Of a stretch of 64,000 nt of DNA, positions 28,045 through 36,341 are shown in pieces (positions within the stretch are counted from its first letter, which is position 1; the number at the start of each line of letters is the position of its first letter). The notes below the pieces were generated by a model that saw only the letters and a program-made list of their open reading frames with translations, was not told the origin of the DNA and did no database searches. The stretch is from assembly GCA_964499935.1 (NCBI GenBank), contig CAZCMS010000001.1, positions 434,001 to 498,000 on the forward strand, written 5' to 3'. This stretch comes from CALBGR01 sp964499935 (lineage in GTDB: Bacteria; Patescibacteriota; Saccharimonadia; Saccharimonadales; UBA4665). Made by a program: the position numbers and the translations under genes.

Positions 28045-29265
28045 CTAACCACGTACCACAACATGTGGATGTGCGAGGCGCCATAGCCAAGAAGGACTAG
28101 TAATAGGCTGATCGAGCGATAAGTCTGAAGTATGTTTTTTGCCATTAGTCACAAAAGTAACTGTCCCATGAACAGTAGAGGCATTGCCAAGTATTATATC
28201 GGGTGCCTCAACGTTCGTTTTGGTCGGTTGTCCAGACCAAATAATAGCTTTGATATTTTTTGCAGGCACCGCATGTGATGTATCTCCCCATGGGGTTGTG
28301 TAAGTGGCGAGTGGTTGGCCTTTTTTGGCAAAAGTTACTTCTTTAAAGCCTGATTTTATACCTGCAAGAGCAGTTTGTATGTCACGTGCCAGCATGGGAT
28401 GGCTAGGGGCTCCAAGTGTTGCTCCTACAAGCGTAACTGATTCGCTTCCGATAGGTGCTTTAACGGCATAAAGAAGGCAACTTCCTGCTTCATCTGTAGT
28501 GCCAGTTTTCATACCTATGACGCCTTCGCTGCCTAAAAGCAAATTAGTGTTATAAAGTGTACCCATGCCATTAATCGTGGCAGTTTGCTGAGAGACAATA
28601 TCAGTGATTATGGGATTTTTTAAGGCAAGGCTTCCAATAATCACAAGATCGCTCGCGGTGCTGACACTACCAGGAGAAAATCCAGTAGCATCCGCAACTT
28701 TTGTATGTTGTAGATCATGTTTTTTCAAAAATGCATTCGCAGCAACCAGGTATTCATCCATTGATCCATATGCCCAAATTGCCAGACTATCAGCGTAATT
28801 ATTAGCCGAATTTATGAGTGCAGCTTGCATCATTTGATACTCGGTAACTTTCATTCCAGCTTCAGAGCGTGCAATGCTGCCTCCGGCCATGAAATATTGA
28901 TTATATCTTACTGCATCTTCGGTAGTTAATGTAATAGTTGGTCCGGTTTGCCCAGGCGCAATAGGTTTTTTTTCAAGCACTACGAGTGAGGTGATAATTT
29001 TTGTAATACTTGCGATAGGCACAGGTGTTTGTTCTGAATATGTTGCCAATACTCCGCCTTCGCTGGTACCTATGGCGCTTTGTCCGTAGCTTGGCCAAGT
29101 TATTGTGGGCGCAGAGCCTGTATCAATAGGTGGTTGTTTGGCTACCGCTGCCTTGATTGATTGCATCGGCCAGAGGAGTATCGTTACGGAATATAGCAGA
29201 ACAATAGCGAAAATAACTATACCGAATGGGAAGCGTTTAGGCTGTCTGCGTTGTCTATATTTCAT
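28045..29265 (-). CDS. dacA: D-alanyl-D-alanine carboxypeptidase (peptidase S11)
   Basis: This penicillin-binding-protein-type enzyme trims the terminal D-Ala of peptidoglycan stem peptides outside the membrane. Seen: N-terminal basic tail and helix (FGIVIFAIVLLYSVTILLW), the SxxK motif SITK in PIASITKIITS, the SxN motif SAN in INSANNYADS and the KTG triad in GMKTGTTDEAG. All three active-site motifs are intact. At 406 residues the length is usual. A minus-strand TATGAT (29272-29277) ends six bases before the ATG, predicting a leaderless mRNA. Its stop is ten bases from the stop of the giant surface-protein gene, so the two converge without an evident terminator. Confidence 0.9.
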   Translation of the reverse strand: MKYRQRRQPKRFPFGIVIFAIVLLYSVTILLWPMQSIKAAVAKQPPIDTGSAPTITWPSYGQSAIGTSEGGVLATYSEQTPVPIASITKIITSLVVLEKKPIAPGQTGPTITLTTEDAVRYNQYFMAGGSIARSEAGMKVTEYQMMQAALINSANNYADSLAIWAYGSMDEYLVAANAFLKKHDLQHTKVADATGFSPGSVSTASDLVIIGSLALKNPIITDIVSQQTATINGMGTLYNTNLLLGSEGVIGMKTGTTDEAGSCLLYAVKAPIGSESVTLVGATLGAPSHPMLARDIQTALAGIKSGFKEVTFAKKGQPLATYTTPWGDTSHAVPAKNIKAIIWSGQPTKTNVEAPDIILGNASTVHGTVTFVTNGKKHTSDLSLDQPITSPSWLWRLAHPHVVVRG

Positions 29266-29336
29266 CTATCTATCATAGCGCGAGACATGCAGTTTATGCT
29301 ATACTAATTACTGTAAACTAAGGGAGAAAGATAGAT

Positions 29337-29903
29337 ATGGTTCCACTTATTATTGTCGGTGTCGTTGTCGTTATTTTGGCAATTTTCCTCATCAGCATAT
29401 ATAACTCACTTGTTAAACTAAATATTCGTACAGATGAAGCGTGGAGCGATATTACTGTTCAGCTCAAGCGACGATTGGATCTAATCCCCAATCTTATAGA
29501 AACAGTAAAAGGTTACGCTGCACACGAAAAAGGTGTATTTGAAGAAGTAACAAAAGCCCGTGCAAATGCCCTGAACGCTCAAGGTGTTAAAGAGACAGCC
29601 GAAACCGAAAACCAATTTGAAGGTGCCCTAAAGAGCCTGTTCGCTGTTTCAGAAAATTATCCAGACCTAAAGGCAAATCAAAACTTCTTGCAGCTACAAG
29701 AAGAGCTTGTGGACACCGAAGATAAGATTCAGGCTTCACGTCGTTTCTACAACGCTAATGTGCGTGATTTTAATACCAAACGAACAGTATTCCCAAGTAA
29801 TGTAGTTGCTGGTATGCTTGGATTTAAAGAAGACAAAGAATTCTTCGAGCTCGAAGAAAGCGAAATGGCAACAGCAAGCCAGCCTGTTAATGTAAAATTT
29901 TAA
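29337..29903 (+). CDS. lemA: LemA family protein
   Basis: This 188-residue protein has an N-terminal membrane helix (LIIVGVVVVILAIFLISIY) and a helical-bundle domain. The family signature YNSLVKLNIRTDEAWSDITVQLKRRLDLIPNLIETVKGYA is clear, as is the C-terminal FPSNVVAGMLGFKEDKEFFE. The function of LemA is not settled. It is commonly beside an HtpX-like protease, as here (38 bases downstream), so the two are probably co-transcribed and may work together at the membrane. TATACT at 29300-29305 is the promoter, and GGGAGA upstream of the ATG is a proper ribosome-binding site. Confidence 0.93.
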   Translation: MVPLIIVGVVVVILAIFLISIYNSLVKLNIRTDEAWSDITVQLKRRLDLIPNLIETVKGYAAHEKGVFEEVTKARANALNAQGVKETAETENQFEGALKSLFAVSENYPDLKANQNFLQLQEELVDTEDKIQASRRFYNANVRDFNTKRTVFPSNVVAGMLGFKEDKEFFELEESEMATASQPVNVKF

Positions 29904-29941
29904 TTAAATAACACCAAACTATAGTAAGTAGTAGGAGTTAA

Positions 29942-30814
29942 ATGTACAGCGAGATCGCATCAAATAAACGTAAAACAGTTTTTATAATGCTTGCATTCGT
30001 AGCTTTTGTTGGTCTGTTATCGTGGCTTTTTGTAAAGTTTATGGGCGGAGCACCAATTATCACGATTGGATTTTTAGTCGGCTCAATTATTTATGCACTG
30101 ATCAGTTATTTTGCAGGTAGCAAAATGGCCCTTGCAGTCAATGGAGCAAAGGAGATCCAAAAGCAAGATAATCCTCGTCTTTGGAGAATGGTAGAAAATC
30201 TGGCGATTACAGAGGGGCTGCCAATGCCAAAAGTGTATATTATGGAGGACCCTGCGCTGAATGCGTTTGCAACTGGTAGGGATCCCAATCATTCCGCAGT
30301 CTGTGCTACAACCGGTATTCTTGACGCATTAGACGATTCAGAATTGGAAGGGGTTTTGGCGCACGAACTCGGACATATCAAAAACTACGATATTCGCGTT
30401 TCAATGATCGCATTTGCTTTAACGACAGTTATTTCATTGCTCGCTGATTTTATACTGCACATGGTGTGGTTTAGGGACAGTGACGATACGCCACCATTGT
30501 TTTATGCATTGGGCATTATCGCTGCTATTATCGCGCCAATTGTCGCAACTATGATTCAGCTTGCAATCTCGAGAAAACGAGAATATTTGGCTGATGCAAC
30601 AGGGGCGCTCACAACTCGTTACCCAGAAGGTTTGGCGCGAGCGCTCGAAAAAATATCACAAACAAGCAGTGTCACGCGTAAGCAAAACACTTCAACAGCA
30701 CATTTATTTTTTGCTAATCCGTTAAAATCGGGCGGTATTGCTGGGCTCTTTAGCACCCATCCACCTATCGAAGAAAGAATTGATCGACTCCGTGGTATGG
30801 ATACTCGTGCGTAA
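29942..30814 (+). CDS. htpX: HtpX-type M48 membrane zinc protease
   Basis: This 290-residue integral membrane metalloprotease acts in quality control of membrane proteins. Two N-terminal helices are followed by the zinc motif HELGH (His141, Glu142, His145) in EGVLAHELGHIKNYDIR, two further helices (TVISLLADFILHMVWF and IIAAIIAPIVATMIQLAI) and the third ligand region SRKREYLADATGA. The C-terminal THPPIEERIDRLRGM is typical of HtpX. The gene follows lemA and is preceded by GTAGGAG. Confidence 0.94.
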   Translation: MYSEIASNKRKTVFIMLAFVAFVGLLSWLFVKFMGGAPIITIGFLVGSIIYALISYFAGSKMALAVNGAKEIQKQDNPRLWRMVENLAITEGLPMPKVYIMEDPALNAFATGRDPNHSAVCATTGILDALDDSELEGVLAHELGHIKNYDIRVSMIAFALTTVISLLADFILHMVWFRDSDDTPPLFYALGIIAAIIAPIVATMIQLAISRKREYLADATGALTTRYPEGLARALEKISQTSSVTRKQNTSTAHLFFANPLKSGGIAGLFSTHPPIEERIDRLRGMDTRA

Positions 30815-30830
30815 GTTGTAAACCATTTAT

Positions 30831-31826
30831 GTGACTATGACTAAAAAGAAAAAATCAACTCCAACAAAAAAAGCCCGCACGCACAAAGAGGTTAATAAAA
30901 AAGACAGTAATCAGCCTGCTGCTGTGTCGCTGGCCGATACACCGCCAAAAAAGCGCGGTATATTTACGTTTAGAAAGCCAAAAACACAAATTAGGCGAGC
31001 GATACCTTCAAGCAGAACGCTACTACGGCGTTCGGTAGACATTATGTGGCAGAACAAAAAGGTGCTTGGCGGTGTATTGCTGGTGTATGGCGTACTGCAA
31101 ATTGTTCTGGTGCGAGGTGTACTGATGAGCAATTTTTCGGAAATAAAAAACGCAGTAGATCAGAATTTTGATGGATTTTTGGGAACTGCTACTTTGTTTA
31201 CTTATATAACAAGCAGCTTTGGAAGTGTGAGTACTGCCGAAGCAGGCGTGTATCAATCGTTCCTATTTATAGTCTGTAGTCTGGCATTTATATGGGCATT
31301 ACGACAGGTAATGGCAAAAAAAGTCATTCGAATTCGGGACGCGTATTATAAGGGTATGTACCCATTGGTACCGTTTATACTCGTGCTTTTAGTGATGGGC
31401 CTACAGACAATTCCAGCACTTATCGGTTCGTGGTTGTATGGTACGGTACTTGCAAACGAAATTGCCGTCACTGGTTTTGAGCAGGTATTTTGGCTTATTG
31501 TATTCTTAATTTTTCTGGCACCTTCTGTATATATGATTTGTTCTTCGTTGTTTGCGCTATATATCTCAACCTTACCTGATATGACACCACTGCAGGCACT
31601 CCGTTCGGCACGCGAGCTTGTACGATACAGGAGATGGGCCATTATAAGAAAAATCGCTATTCTGAGTATAGTAGTGCTATTAGTGCTCGCCCTTGTTTTG
31701 GCGCCAGTGATCTTAATTATTCCAGTAATAACGCCGTTTATATTTTATGCACTTACTATTGTTATAACTGGTTTTGTGCACACATACCTATACAGCGTAT
31801 ACAGGGAGCTTTTACTTGATGACTAA
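30831..31826 (+). CDS. Polytopic membrane protein of unknown function
   Basis: This 331-residue protein has a strongly basic N-terminal tail of about 70 residues (KKKKSTPTKKARTHKEVNKK) and then about six hydrophobic helices (GVLLVYGVLQIVLVRGVL; FLFIVCSLAFIWAL; FILVLLVMGLQTIPALIG; FWLIVFLIFLAPSVYMIC; ILSIVVLLVLALVLAPVIL; FIFYALTIVITGFVHTYLY). I do not recognise a named family; YciC/DUF975-like proteins are a possibility. The start is GTG 30831 or ATG 30837. Its last eight bases overlap the ligA start, suggesting one transcript. Confidence 0.65.
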   Translation: MTMTKKKKSTPTKKARTHKEVNKKDSNQPAAVSLADTPPKKRGIFTFRKPKTQIRRAIPSSRTLLRRSVDIMWQNKKVLGGVLLVYGVLQIVLVRGVLMSNFSEIKNAVDQNFDGFLGTATLFTYITSSFGSVSTAEAGVYQSFLFIVCSLAFIWALRQVMAKKVIRIRDAYYKGMYPLVPFILVLLVMGLQTIPALIGSWLYGTVLANEIAVTGFEQVFWLIVFLIFLAPSVYMICSSLFALYISTLPDMTPLQALRSARELVRYRRWAIIRKIAILSIVVLLVLALVLAPVILIIPVITPFIFYALTIVITGFVHTYLYSVYRELLLDD

Positions 31827-33849
31827 AATGAACTCTTCAGAAGCCTCAAAGCGAATTTTGCAGCTATATGAACTGATGGCTCAATACGCGTATGAGTATT
31901 ACGTGCTTGATCAGCCGAGTGTCAGCGACGCTGTATACGATGGTCTCATGAAGGAACTTAAGAGTATTGAAGCTGAATACCTTGAGCTTATTAGTAAAAA
32001 TAGCCCTACACAACGAGTTGGAGGAATGGCGCTCGAAAAGTTTGCCAAAGTGCAGCACTCGAATCGTATGGTGAGCTTAAATGACGTGTTTAGTCGAGAA
32101 GACGTAGAGGCGTGGATTGTTAGAACAGATAAGTTAATGCCGGGTAAGAAGCATGAATTTTTTGCAGATATTAAGATGGACGGACTCGCGTGCGCACTTG
32201 TATATGAGGACGGCGTATTTGTACAAGCAATAACTCGTGGAGATGGCTTTATCGGCGAAGATGTTACTGAAAACGTACGTACTATTGCGTCTGTTCCATT
32301 ATCGTTACGAGATGGTGTTGAGCAAGAAAAGCTTTTACGTGGTCGCAGCGAAATTCGTGGAGAAATAGTGATATACAAAAAGGATTTCGACGTTCTCAAT
32401 AAAAAACGTGAGGCCGAAGGGCAGCCACTATACGCAAATCCTCGCAATCTGGCAGCTGGAAGTATTCGCCAACTAGACCCGCGCTTAACTGCAGCACGTC
32501 CACTACGTTTTCGGGCATATGACCTTATTCGTGAAGACCCTCAAGAGATTCCTACGTTTGGATTCGCATATAAAATGTTGCACGCTCTTGGATTCGCAAC
32601 CAATAAAGAGGCTCGAACGTTTAGCGACATAAATGAACTCATGCACTTTGTCGATGTATGGGATACGGCGCGTCATGATTTGCCATTTATTACTGATGGA
32701 ATTGTAATTAAGATTAATGATCGAGCGTTGTTCCAGGAGCTTGGAGTTGTCGGTAAAAATCCTCGAGGAGCCGTCGCGTATAAATATCCTGCAGAAGAGG
32801 CGACCACCATCGTGAAAGATATATTGCTGTCGCTTGGACGTACCGGTGCAGCTACTCCTGTTGCCGTATTTGACCCTGTAGTTGTAGCCGGTACTACCGT
32901 GCAGCACGCAAGCTTGCATAACGCAGATGAAATAGCCCGTAAAGATGTCCGAGTAGGCGATACGGTAGTAATCTTTAAGGCAGGTGACATTATTCCTCAA
33001 GTCGATCGAGTGTTAGAAGAGTTACGACCTAAAGGCACAAGACCATTTGATATGGTAGCAGAGCTTGGTCGTCAGTATCCGGAGCTTGAGTTTGAGCGCC
33101 CAGAGGGCGAGGCTGTATATAGAATCAAGGGCGCAACTGCTACGGTACTACTGAAGAAGGCATTGCAGCATTTTGCGAGCAAAGGCGCACTCGATATAGA
33201 TACACTTGGCGAGAAAAATGTTGTGGCATTAGTAGACGCCGGCTTAGTGAATGACTTGGCAGATATTTATACCCTCACCAAAGAACAGATCATGGAAATT
33301 GAGCGGTTTGCTGACGTCTCAGCACAAAAGCTCATCGATGCAATTGCCAGCAAAAAGAATCCAGAGTTACCTCGCTTTGTGTACGGATTAGGTATTCGTC
33401 ATGTTGGCGTGCAGACGGCTATAGACTTGGCAGAAACATTTGGCTCACTAGAGAAACTAGCTCACGCAACGATAGATGAGCTGCTTGCAATTAATGGCGT
33501 AGGGGTGGTGGTAGCCGAATCGGTCGTAGGATGGTTTGCTGATCCTGATAATACTGTGTTGCTTGATAAATTTTCTCGGCTTGGGGTTGCTCCAATGCAC
33601 CAGCAAAAACTTGCTGGCCCATTGCACGGTAAAAGTTTTGTGATTACTGGATCGCTCGAGGCTATGTCCCGCGATATCGCTGCTGAAAAGGTGCGAGCCC
33701 TTGGTGGTACATTCCAGAGCGCAGTCGCTAAAGATACGGCATACCTGGTGGCAGGTGGCAAGGTTGGTGCATCGAAGCTTAAAAAAGCCGAACAGTACGG
33801 CACAAAAGTTATAACCGAAGAAGAATTTTTGACCTTACTTTCTGAATAA
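31819..33849 (+). CDS. ligA: NAD-dependent DNA ligase without zinc-finger cysteines
   Basis: LigA seals nicks in replication and repair using NAD+. Order: Ia domain (AQYAYEYYVLDQPSVSDAVYD), nucleotidyltransferase domain with catalytic Lys119 in KMDG, OB fold (VGDTVVIFKAGDIIPQV), the zinc-finger region, four helix-hairpin-helix motifs and a BRCT domain (KSFVITGSLEAMSRDIA). The zinc-finger region (about residues 405-440) has none of the four cysteines; the whole protein has one cysteine, beside Lys119. I chose ATG 31819, with GGGAG ten bases upstream, which overlaps the previous stop; a second ATG at 31828 is possible. At 676 residues the length is normal, so the finger is substituted, not deleted. 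Confidence 0.95.
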   Translation: MTKMNSSEASKRILQLYELMAQYAYEYYVLDQPSVSDAVYDGLMKELKSIEAEYLELISKNSPTQRVGGMALEKFAKVQHSNRMVSLNDVFSREDVEAWIVRTDKLMPGKKHEFFADIKMDGLACALVYEDGVFVQAITRGDGFIGEDVTENVRTIASVPLSLRDGVEQEKLLRGRSEIRGEIVIYKKDFDVLNKKREAEGQPLYANPRNLAAGSIRQLDPRLTAARPLRFRAYDLIREDPQEIPTFGFAYKMLHALGFATNKEARTFSDINELMHFVDVWDTARHDLPFITDGIVIKINDRALFQELGVVGKNPRGAVAYKYPAEEATTIVKDILLSLGRTGAATPVAVFDPVVVAGTTVQHASLHNADEIARKDVRVGDTVVIFKAGDIIPQVDRVLEELRPKGTRPFDMVAELGRQYPELEFERPEGEAVYRIKGATATVLLKKALQHFASKGALDIDTLGEKNVVALVDAGLVNDLADIYTLTKEQIMEIERFADVSAQKLIDAIASKKNPELPRFVYGLGIRHVGVQTAIDLAETFGSLEKLAHATIDELLAINGVGVVVAESVVGWFADPDNTVLLDKFSRLGVAPMHQQKLAGPLHGKSFVITGSLEAMSRDIAAEKVRALGGTFQSAVAKDTAYLVAGGKVGASKLKKAEQYGTKVITEEEFLTLLSE

Positions 33850-33865
33850 TCGGTGTAGGATTTTA

Positions 33866-33918
33866 TTCGCTTTCGTCCTTTTGGACTCATCAGCACAAAT
33901 ACACATTTGTGGAGCGAA
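33866..33918 (-). ncRNA. Type III hammerhead ribozyme
   Basis: Read on the minus strand. Stem III is TTCGCT (33918-33913) paired with AGCGAA (33871-33866). The cleavage triplet CUC puts the predicted cut after C33912. Stem I is CACAAAT / ATTTGTG (33911-33905 and 33900-33894) with loop GTGT. The core CTGATGA is at 33893-33887. Stem II is GTCC / GGAC with loop AAAA (33886-33875). GAAA is at 33874-33871. Every conserved core position is present in the right order. The AUGUG loop on stem I and the GUCC/GGAC stem II resemble the satellite tobacco ringspot virus ribozyme. It is antisense to ligA and corA. Confidence 0.88.
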
Positions 33919-33920
33919 AG

Positions 33921-33949
33921 TTGACAATTATGTATAAAAAGCCTATGCT
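33921..33949 (+). promoter_or_regulatory. Sigma-70 promoter for the RNA upstream of corA
   Basis: TTGACA (33921-33926), a 17-base spacer and TATGCT (33944-33949). It predicts a transcript starting near 33956, at the foot of a long base-paired element. On the opposite strand a TATACA -10 (33936-33931) would start a transcript just before the hammerhead, so the two RNAs could be divergent from one site. Confidence 0.6.
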
Positions 33950-33956
33950 TAAAATA

Positions 33957-34069
33957 ATTCGTGCGCAATTGGCGATCGAGTGAAATAAACATTTATTTAT
34001 AAAACAAAAAGTAGCAGGTCGCCGGGTGGGCGCGCACGATTGAAAGGTCAGATTTTTTGTCTGGCCTTT
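33957..34069 (+). ncRNA. Candidate structured RNA upstream of corA
   Basis: This is a predicted 113-nt RNA with its own promoter. CGTGCGC (33960-33966) pairs with GCGCACG (34032-34038); inside it GGCGATC (33971-33977) pairs with GGTCGCC (34017-34023); the apical region has an AAATAAA / TTTATTT stem and an A-rich single strand. A further hairpin AAAGGTCAGA / TCTGGCCTTT (34043-34069) follows in terminator position, though without a clear T-run behind it. It may be a free small RNA or a leader/riboswitch of corA, whose ATG is 48 bases further on. I could not match it to a known class. Confidence 0.55.
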
Positions 34070-34116
34070 ATGTTTGCTACAATAAACATAAGAACTCTAA
34101 CTGATACGAGAAAATA

Positions 34117-35046
34117 ATGATCAAATACTATTATAAAAGCCTGCGAAGCCAGGAGCTGAAAGAACTCGACGCTGCAAAGCGTGGTGCTTGGGTGTACGTC
34201 GAAGCTCCAACAAAGAGCGAGATCGAATATCTTGTTAAGCAATTCAAGCTTGAAGAAGGCCACTTGAAAGATGCGCTCGACGAAGACGAAATGCCTCGTT
34301 TGGAACGTGAGGGTGACCAAACATACATCTTTGTAAGGGCAGCGTATACCACTGCTCATGGCGAGCTTGATACTGCGCCGTTACTATTTATATTTGTCGG
34401 GGATGTTATTGTTACTGTTTCCCTAAAACAGCTCGATAGTCTAGAGATGTTCCGAGGAAACCGTATAGATTTTGCAACCACTCAACGTACAAAACTAACT
34501 TTGCAGATGTTGCACCAAATTGTAGAGCAGTACGATAGCTACATTACGCTTACAAGCAAGCAAATCAAAGTGATTCGAGCGCGACTTCGAGGGCACGAAA
34601 TATCCAACCAAGACTTCATTGATTTTGTAACAATCGAAGATGAGCTCAACGAGTTCCTTTCCGCATTAATGCCAACAAATGCCACCTTGAGGCGCTTATC
34701 ATTAGGGCGATCGATTCCGTTATTTGAAGAAGACAAAGATATTGTCGAGGACTTATTGCTTAGCAACGAGCAATCAATAGAAGCGTGTCGATCGAATGTA
34801 AAGTCAATTATTAATATTCGACAAGCGTATAGTTCAATCAGCTCCAATAACCTAAACCGTACCATGAAGATTCTGACGCTCGTAACGGTAATTATTGCGC
34901 TACCTAATACGTTTTTTGGTATGTATGGCATGAATGTAAAGCTACCGTTCCAGGAAATCGCGGGCGCATACTTTTTGGTTATAACCGTAACGTTGCTTGC
35001 AATCGTGGGTATCGTGATGTTCTTGCGTAACAAGCGTATAATTTAG
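34117..35046 (+). CDS. corA: CorA-type divalent metal ion channel
   Basis: This is a 309-residue Mg2+/Co2+ channel subunit of the CorA/MIT family. A large N-terminal cytoplasmic domain is followed by a long helix and two C-terminal membrane helices: ILTLVTVIIALPNTFFGMYGMN, carrying the signature GMN at the pore entrance, and YFLVITVTLLAIVGIVMFL with a basic KRII-type tail. A TACAAT -10 lies at 34078-34083, so it may have its own promoter apart from the structured RNA upstream. Magnesium is the likely ion, because it is the commonest CorA substrate. Confidence 0.93.
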   Translation: MIKYYYKSLRSQELKELDAAKRGAWVYVEAPTKSEIEYLVKQFKLEEGHLKDALDEDEMPRLEREGDQTYIFVRAAYTTAHGELDTAPLLFIFVGDVIVTVSLKQLDSLEMFRGNRIDFATTQRTKLTLQMLHQIVEQYDSYITLTSKQIKVIRARLRGHEISNQDFIDFVTIEDELNEFLSALMPTNATLRRLSLGRSIPLFEEDKDIVEDLLLSNEQSIEACRSNVKSIINIRQAYSSISSNNLNRTMKILTLVTVIIALPNTFFGMYGMNVKLPFQEIAGAYFLVITVTLLAIVGIVMFLRNKRII

Positions 35047-35091
35047 CGTTTACCGCATACGCTTGCATTCTAGAATGGATCGGCATACGAT

Positions 35092-35670
35092 TTGGGTATG
35101 TACAGAGAAGAATATGTTCCACCCAATACCGATAAGTATCTGGATGTGCTTATAGTAGAGGAGCGAGCCGGGCATGTTATTCAGGCTCATTATGAGGCGG
35201 TTGGACGGGGCGAACGGAGTGATGAAGTATTGCGCGAAACGCTAGAAGTTAACGACCCACAACTGTTTCATGCGATGCAGTGTATAGCAGAGGGGTATGA
35301 CATAAAAGATGGGGAGGCTAAGGCTTTTTACGATGGCTTTATCTTGGCGTATACTGCACTGGCTGCCCAGGCCGAGCTAGGAGGTGGTACATTAGTTGGG
35401 CTTGAGGAGCACACCGTAGCTGGTTATCTGTATGGTCTAGTAGAACTTGAAGTTGATGATGTGGATTATGTAAATGAAATATTATCTCGAATGAAGGACA
35501 TCAATCCCGTGCTAGTGGATTGTCTCCGGCAATATCTCGCAAATCATACAGCTATCTCACCTGATGAAGAGAACGCTTGTAGTACTGGTTTTGCATTGGC
35601 TCACGATATCATTGCTCAGCAAGTGAATGCGAGTGAAATTGTAAGATCAAGAAGTACGGACGTTAATTAA
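35092..35670 (+). CDS. Hypothetical acidic protein
   Basis: This 192-residue strongly acidic, helical soluble protein contains two similar-looking halves, each with a GF(I/A)LA.. segment (AFYDGFILAYTALAAQAEL and CSTGFALAHDIIAQQ), which may be an internal duplication. There is no signal or membrane helix. I do not recognise it. The next gene starts 20 bases after its stop, with AGCGAGGGG ahead of it, so the two may form an operon. Confidence 0.55.
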   Translation: MGMYREEYVPPNTDKYLDVLIVEERAGHVIQAHYEAVGRGERSDEVLRETLEVNDPQLFHAMQCIAEGYDIKDGEAKAFYDGFILAYTALAAQAELGGGTLVGLEEHTVAGYLYGLVELEVDDVDYVNEILSRMKDINPVLVDCLRQYLANHTAISPDEENACSTGFALAHDIIAQQVNASEIVRSRSTDVN

Positions 35671-35690
35671 CTAAAGCGAGGGGTATAAAC

Positions 35691-36098
35691 ATGCGAGGAA
35701 TCAATACAGTTAAATTACACGAAGTTGCTGGACGTAGTGTACGTTTGGATGTAGCAGGAAGATTCATTAAAAACGTAGTGTCGCAGACTGTCAAAGAAAT
35801 TATTCACCCAAAATCTAATATAACAACCAGACAAGAAAGATCCGATACTCCTGAAGGTGTTCAGGTGAGTGGTATTGATGAAAAGGGTGTGGCTTCTATC
35901 AACTTCAGCGGTCCGTCGGGTAGAACACGACCCGTTCATAGGCAGTTCGTGGGTGCTGTGGACACGGAGGCCTTAAGCGGGCGAATTACGGAAGAAGATG
36001 TTGACGTGCCTCCTTTAAGCGATCGAGCGCAGGATCAGCATGACCGCGGGCTGCGTGAACTAATGAACGCGCAGTATCAATCCCCGCCTCGGAGATAG
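35691..36098 (+). CDS. Hypothetical basic/acidic mixed protein
   Basis: This 135-residue protein has no membrane segment or recognised motif. The first 60 residues are basic (KLHEVAGRSVRLDVAGRF), and the rest is polar and charged with likely disordered stretches. A GCGAGGGGTATAAAC leader provides a ribosome-binding site for the ATG. It sits between an acidic protein gene and a convergent tRNA-Ala. Confidence 0.5.
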   Translation: MRGINTVKLHEVAGRSVRLDVAGRFIKNVVSQTVKEIIHPKSNITTRQERSDTPEGVQVSGIDEKGVASINFSGPSGRTRPVHRQFVGAVDTEALSGRITEEDVDVPPLSDRAQDQHDRGLRELMNAQYQSPPRR

Positions 36099-36129
36099 AT
36101 AGTTACCGCAAACAGCGTAGTAATGAGTC

Positions 36130-36206
36130 TGGTGGAGATAGAGGGACTCAAACCCTCGACCTCATCGCTGCCAGCGATGCGCTCTAATCAACTGAGCTAT
36201 ATCCCC
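36130..36206 (-). tRNA. tRNA-Ala(GGC)
   Basis: This 77-nt tRNA on the minus strand has acceptor arms GGGGATA and TATCTCC (one G-U pair), an anticodon arm CATCG-CTGGCAG-CGATG reading GGC, a T arm GAGGGTTTGAGTCCCTC and an encoded CCA. Confidence 0.96.
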
Positions 36207-36341
36207 GTGTAATCATCAGGTACGGTAAAATTAACAACCAAACTGCATGAGAGTATAACAGGGGTAAAATAAAATTTCAAACAATATTCTAGCAGTAAAC
36301 ACGAGCTTTTTGCGCGGATGCTTGCTACAATACCAGGTAAT

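Noticed and set aside
33957..34069. Known riboswitch, SRP RNA, tmRNA or RNase P RNA
   Set aside because: I looked for the conserved cores of these RNAs and found none; only the base pairing, promoter and terminator-like hairpin are supported.
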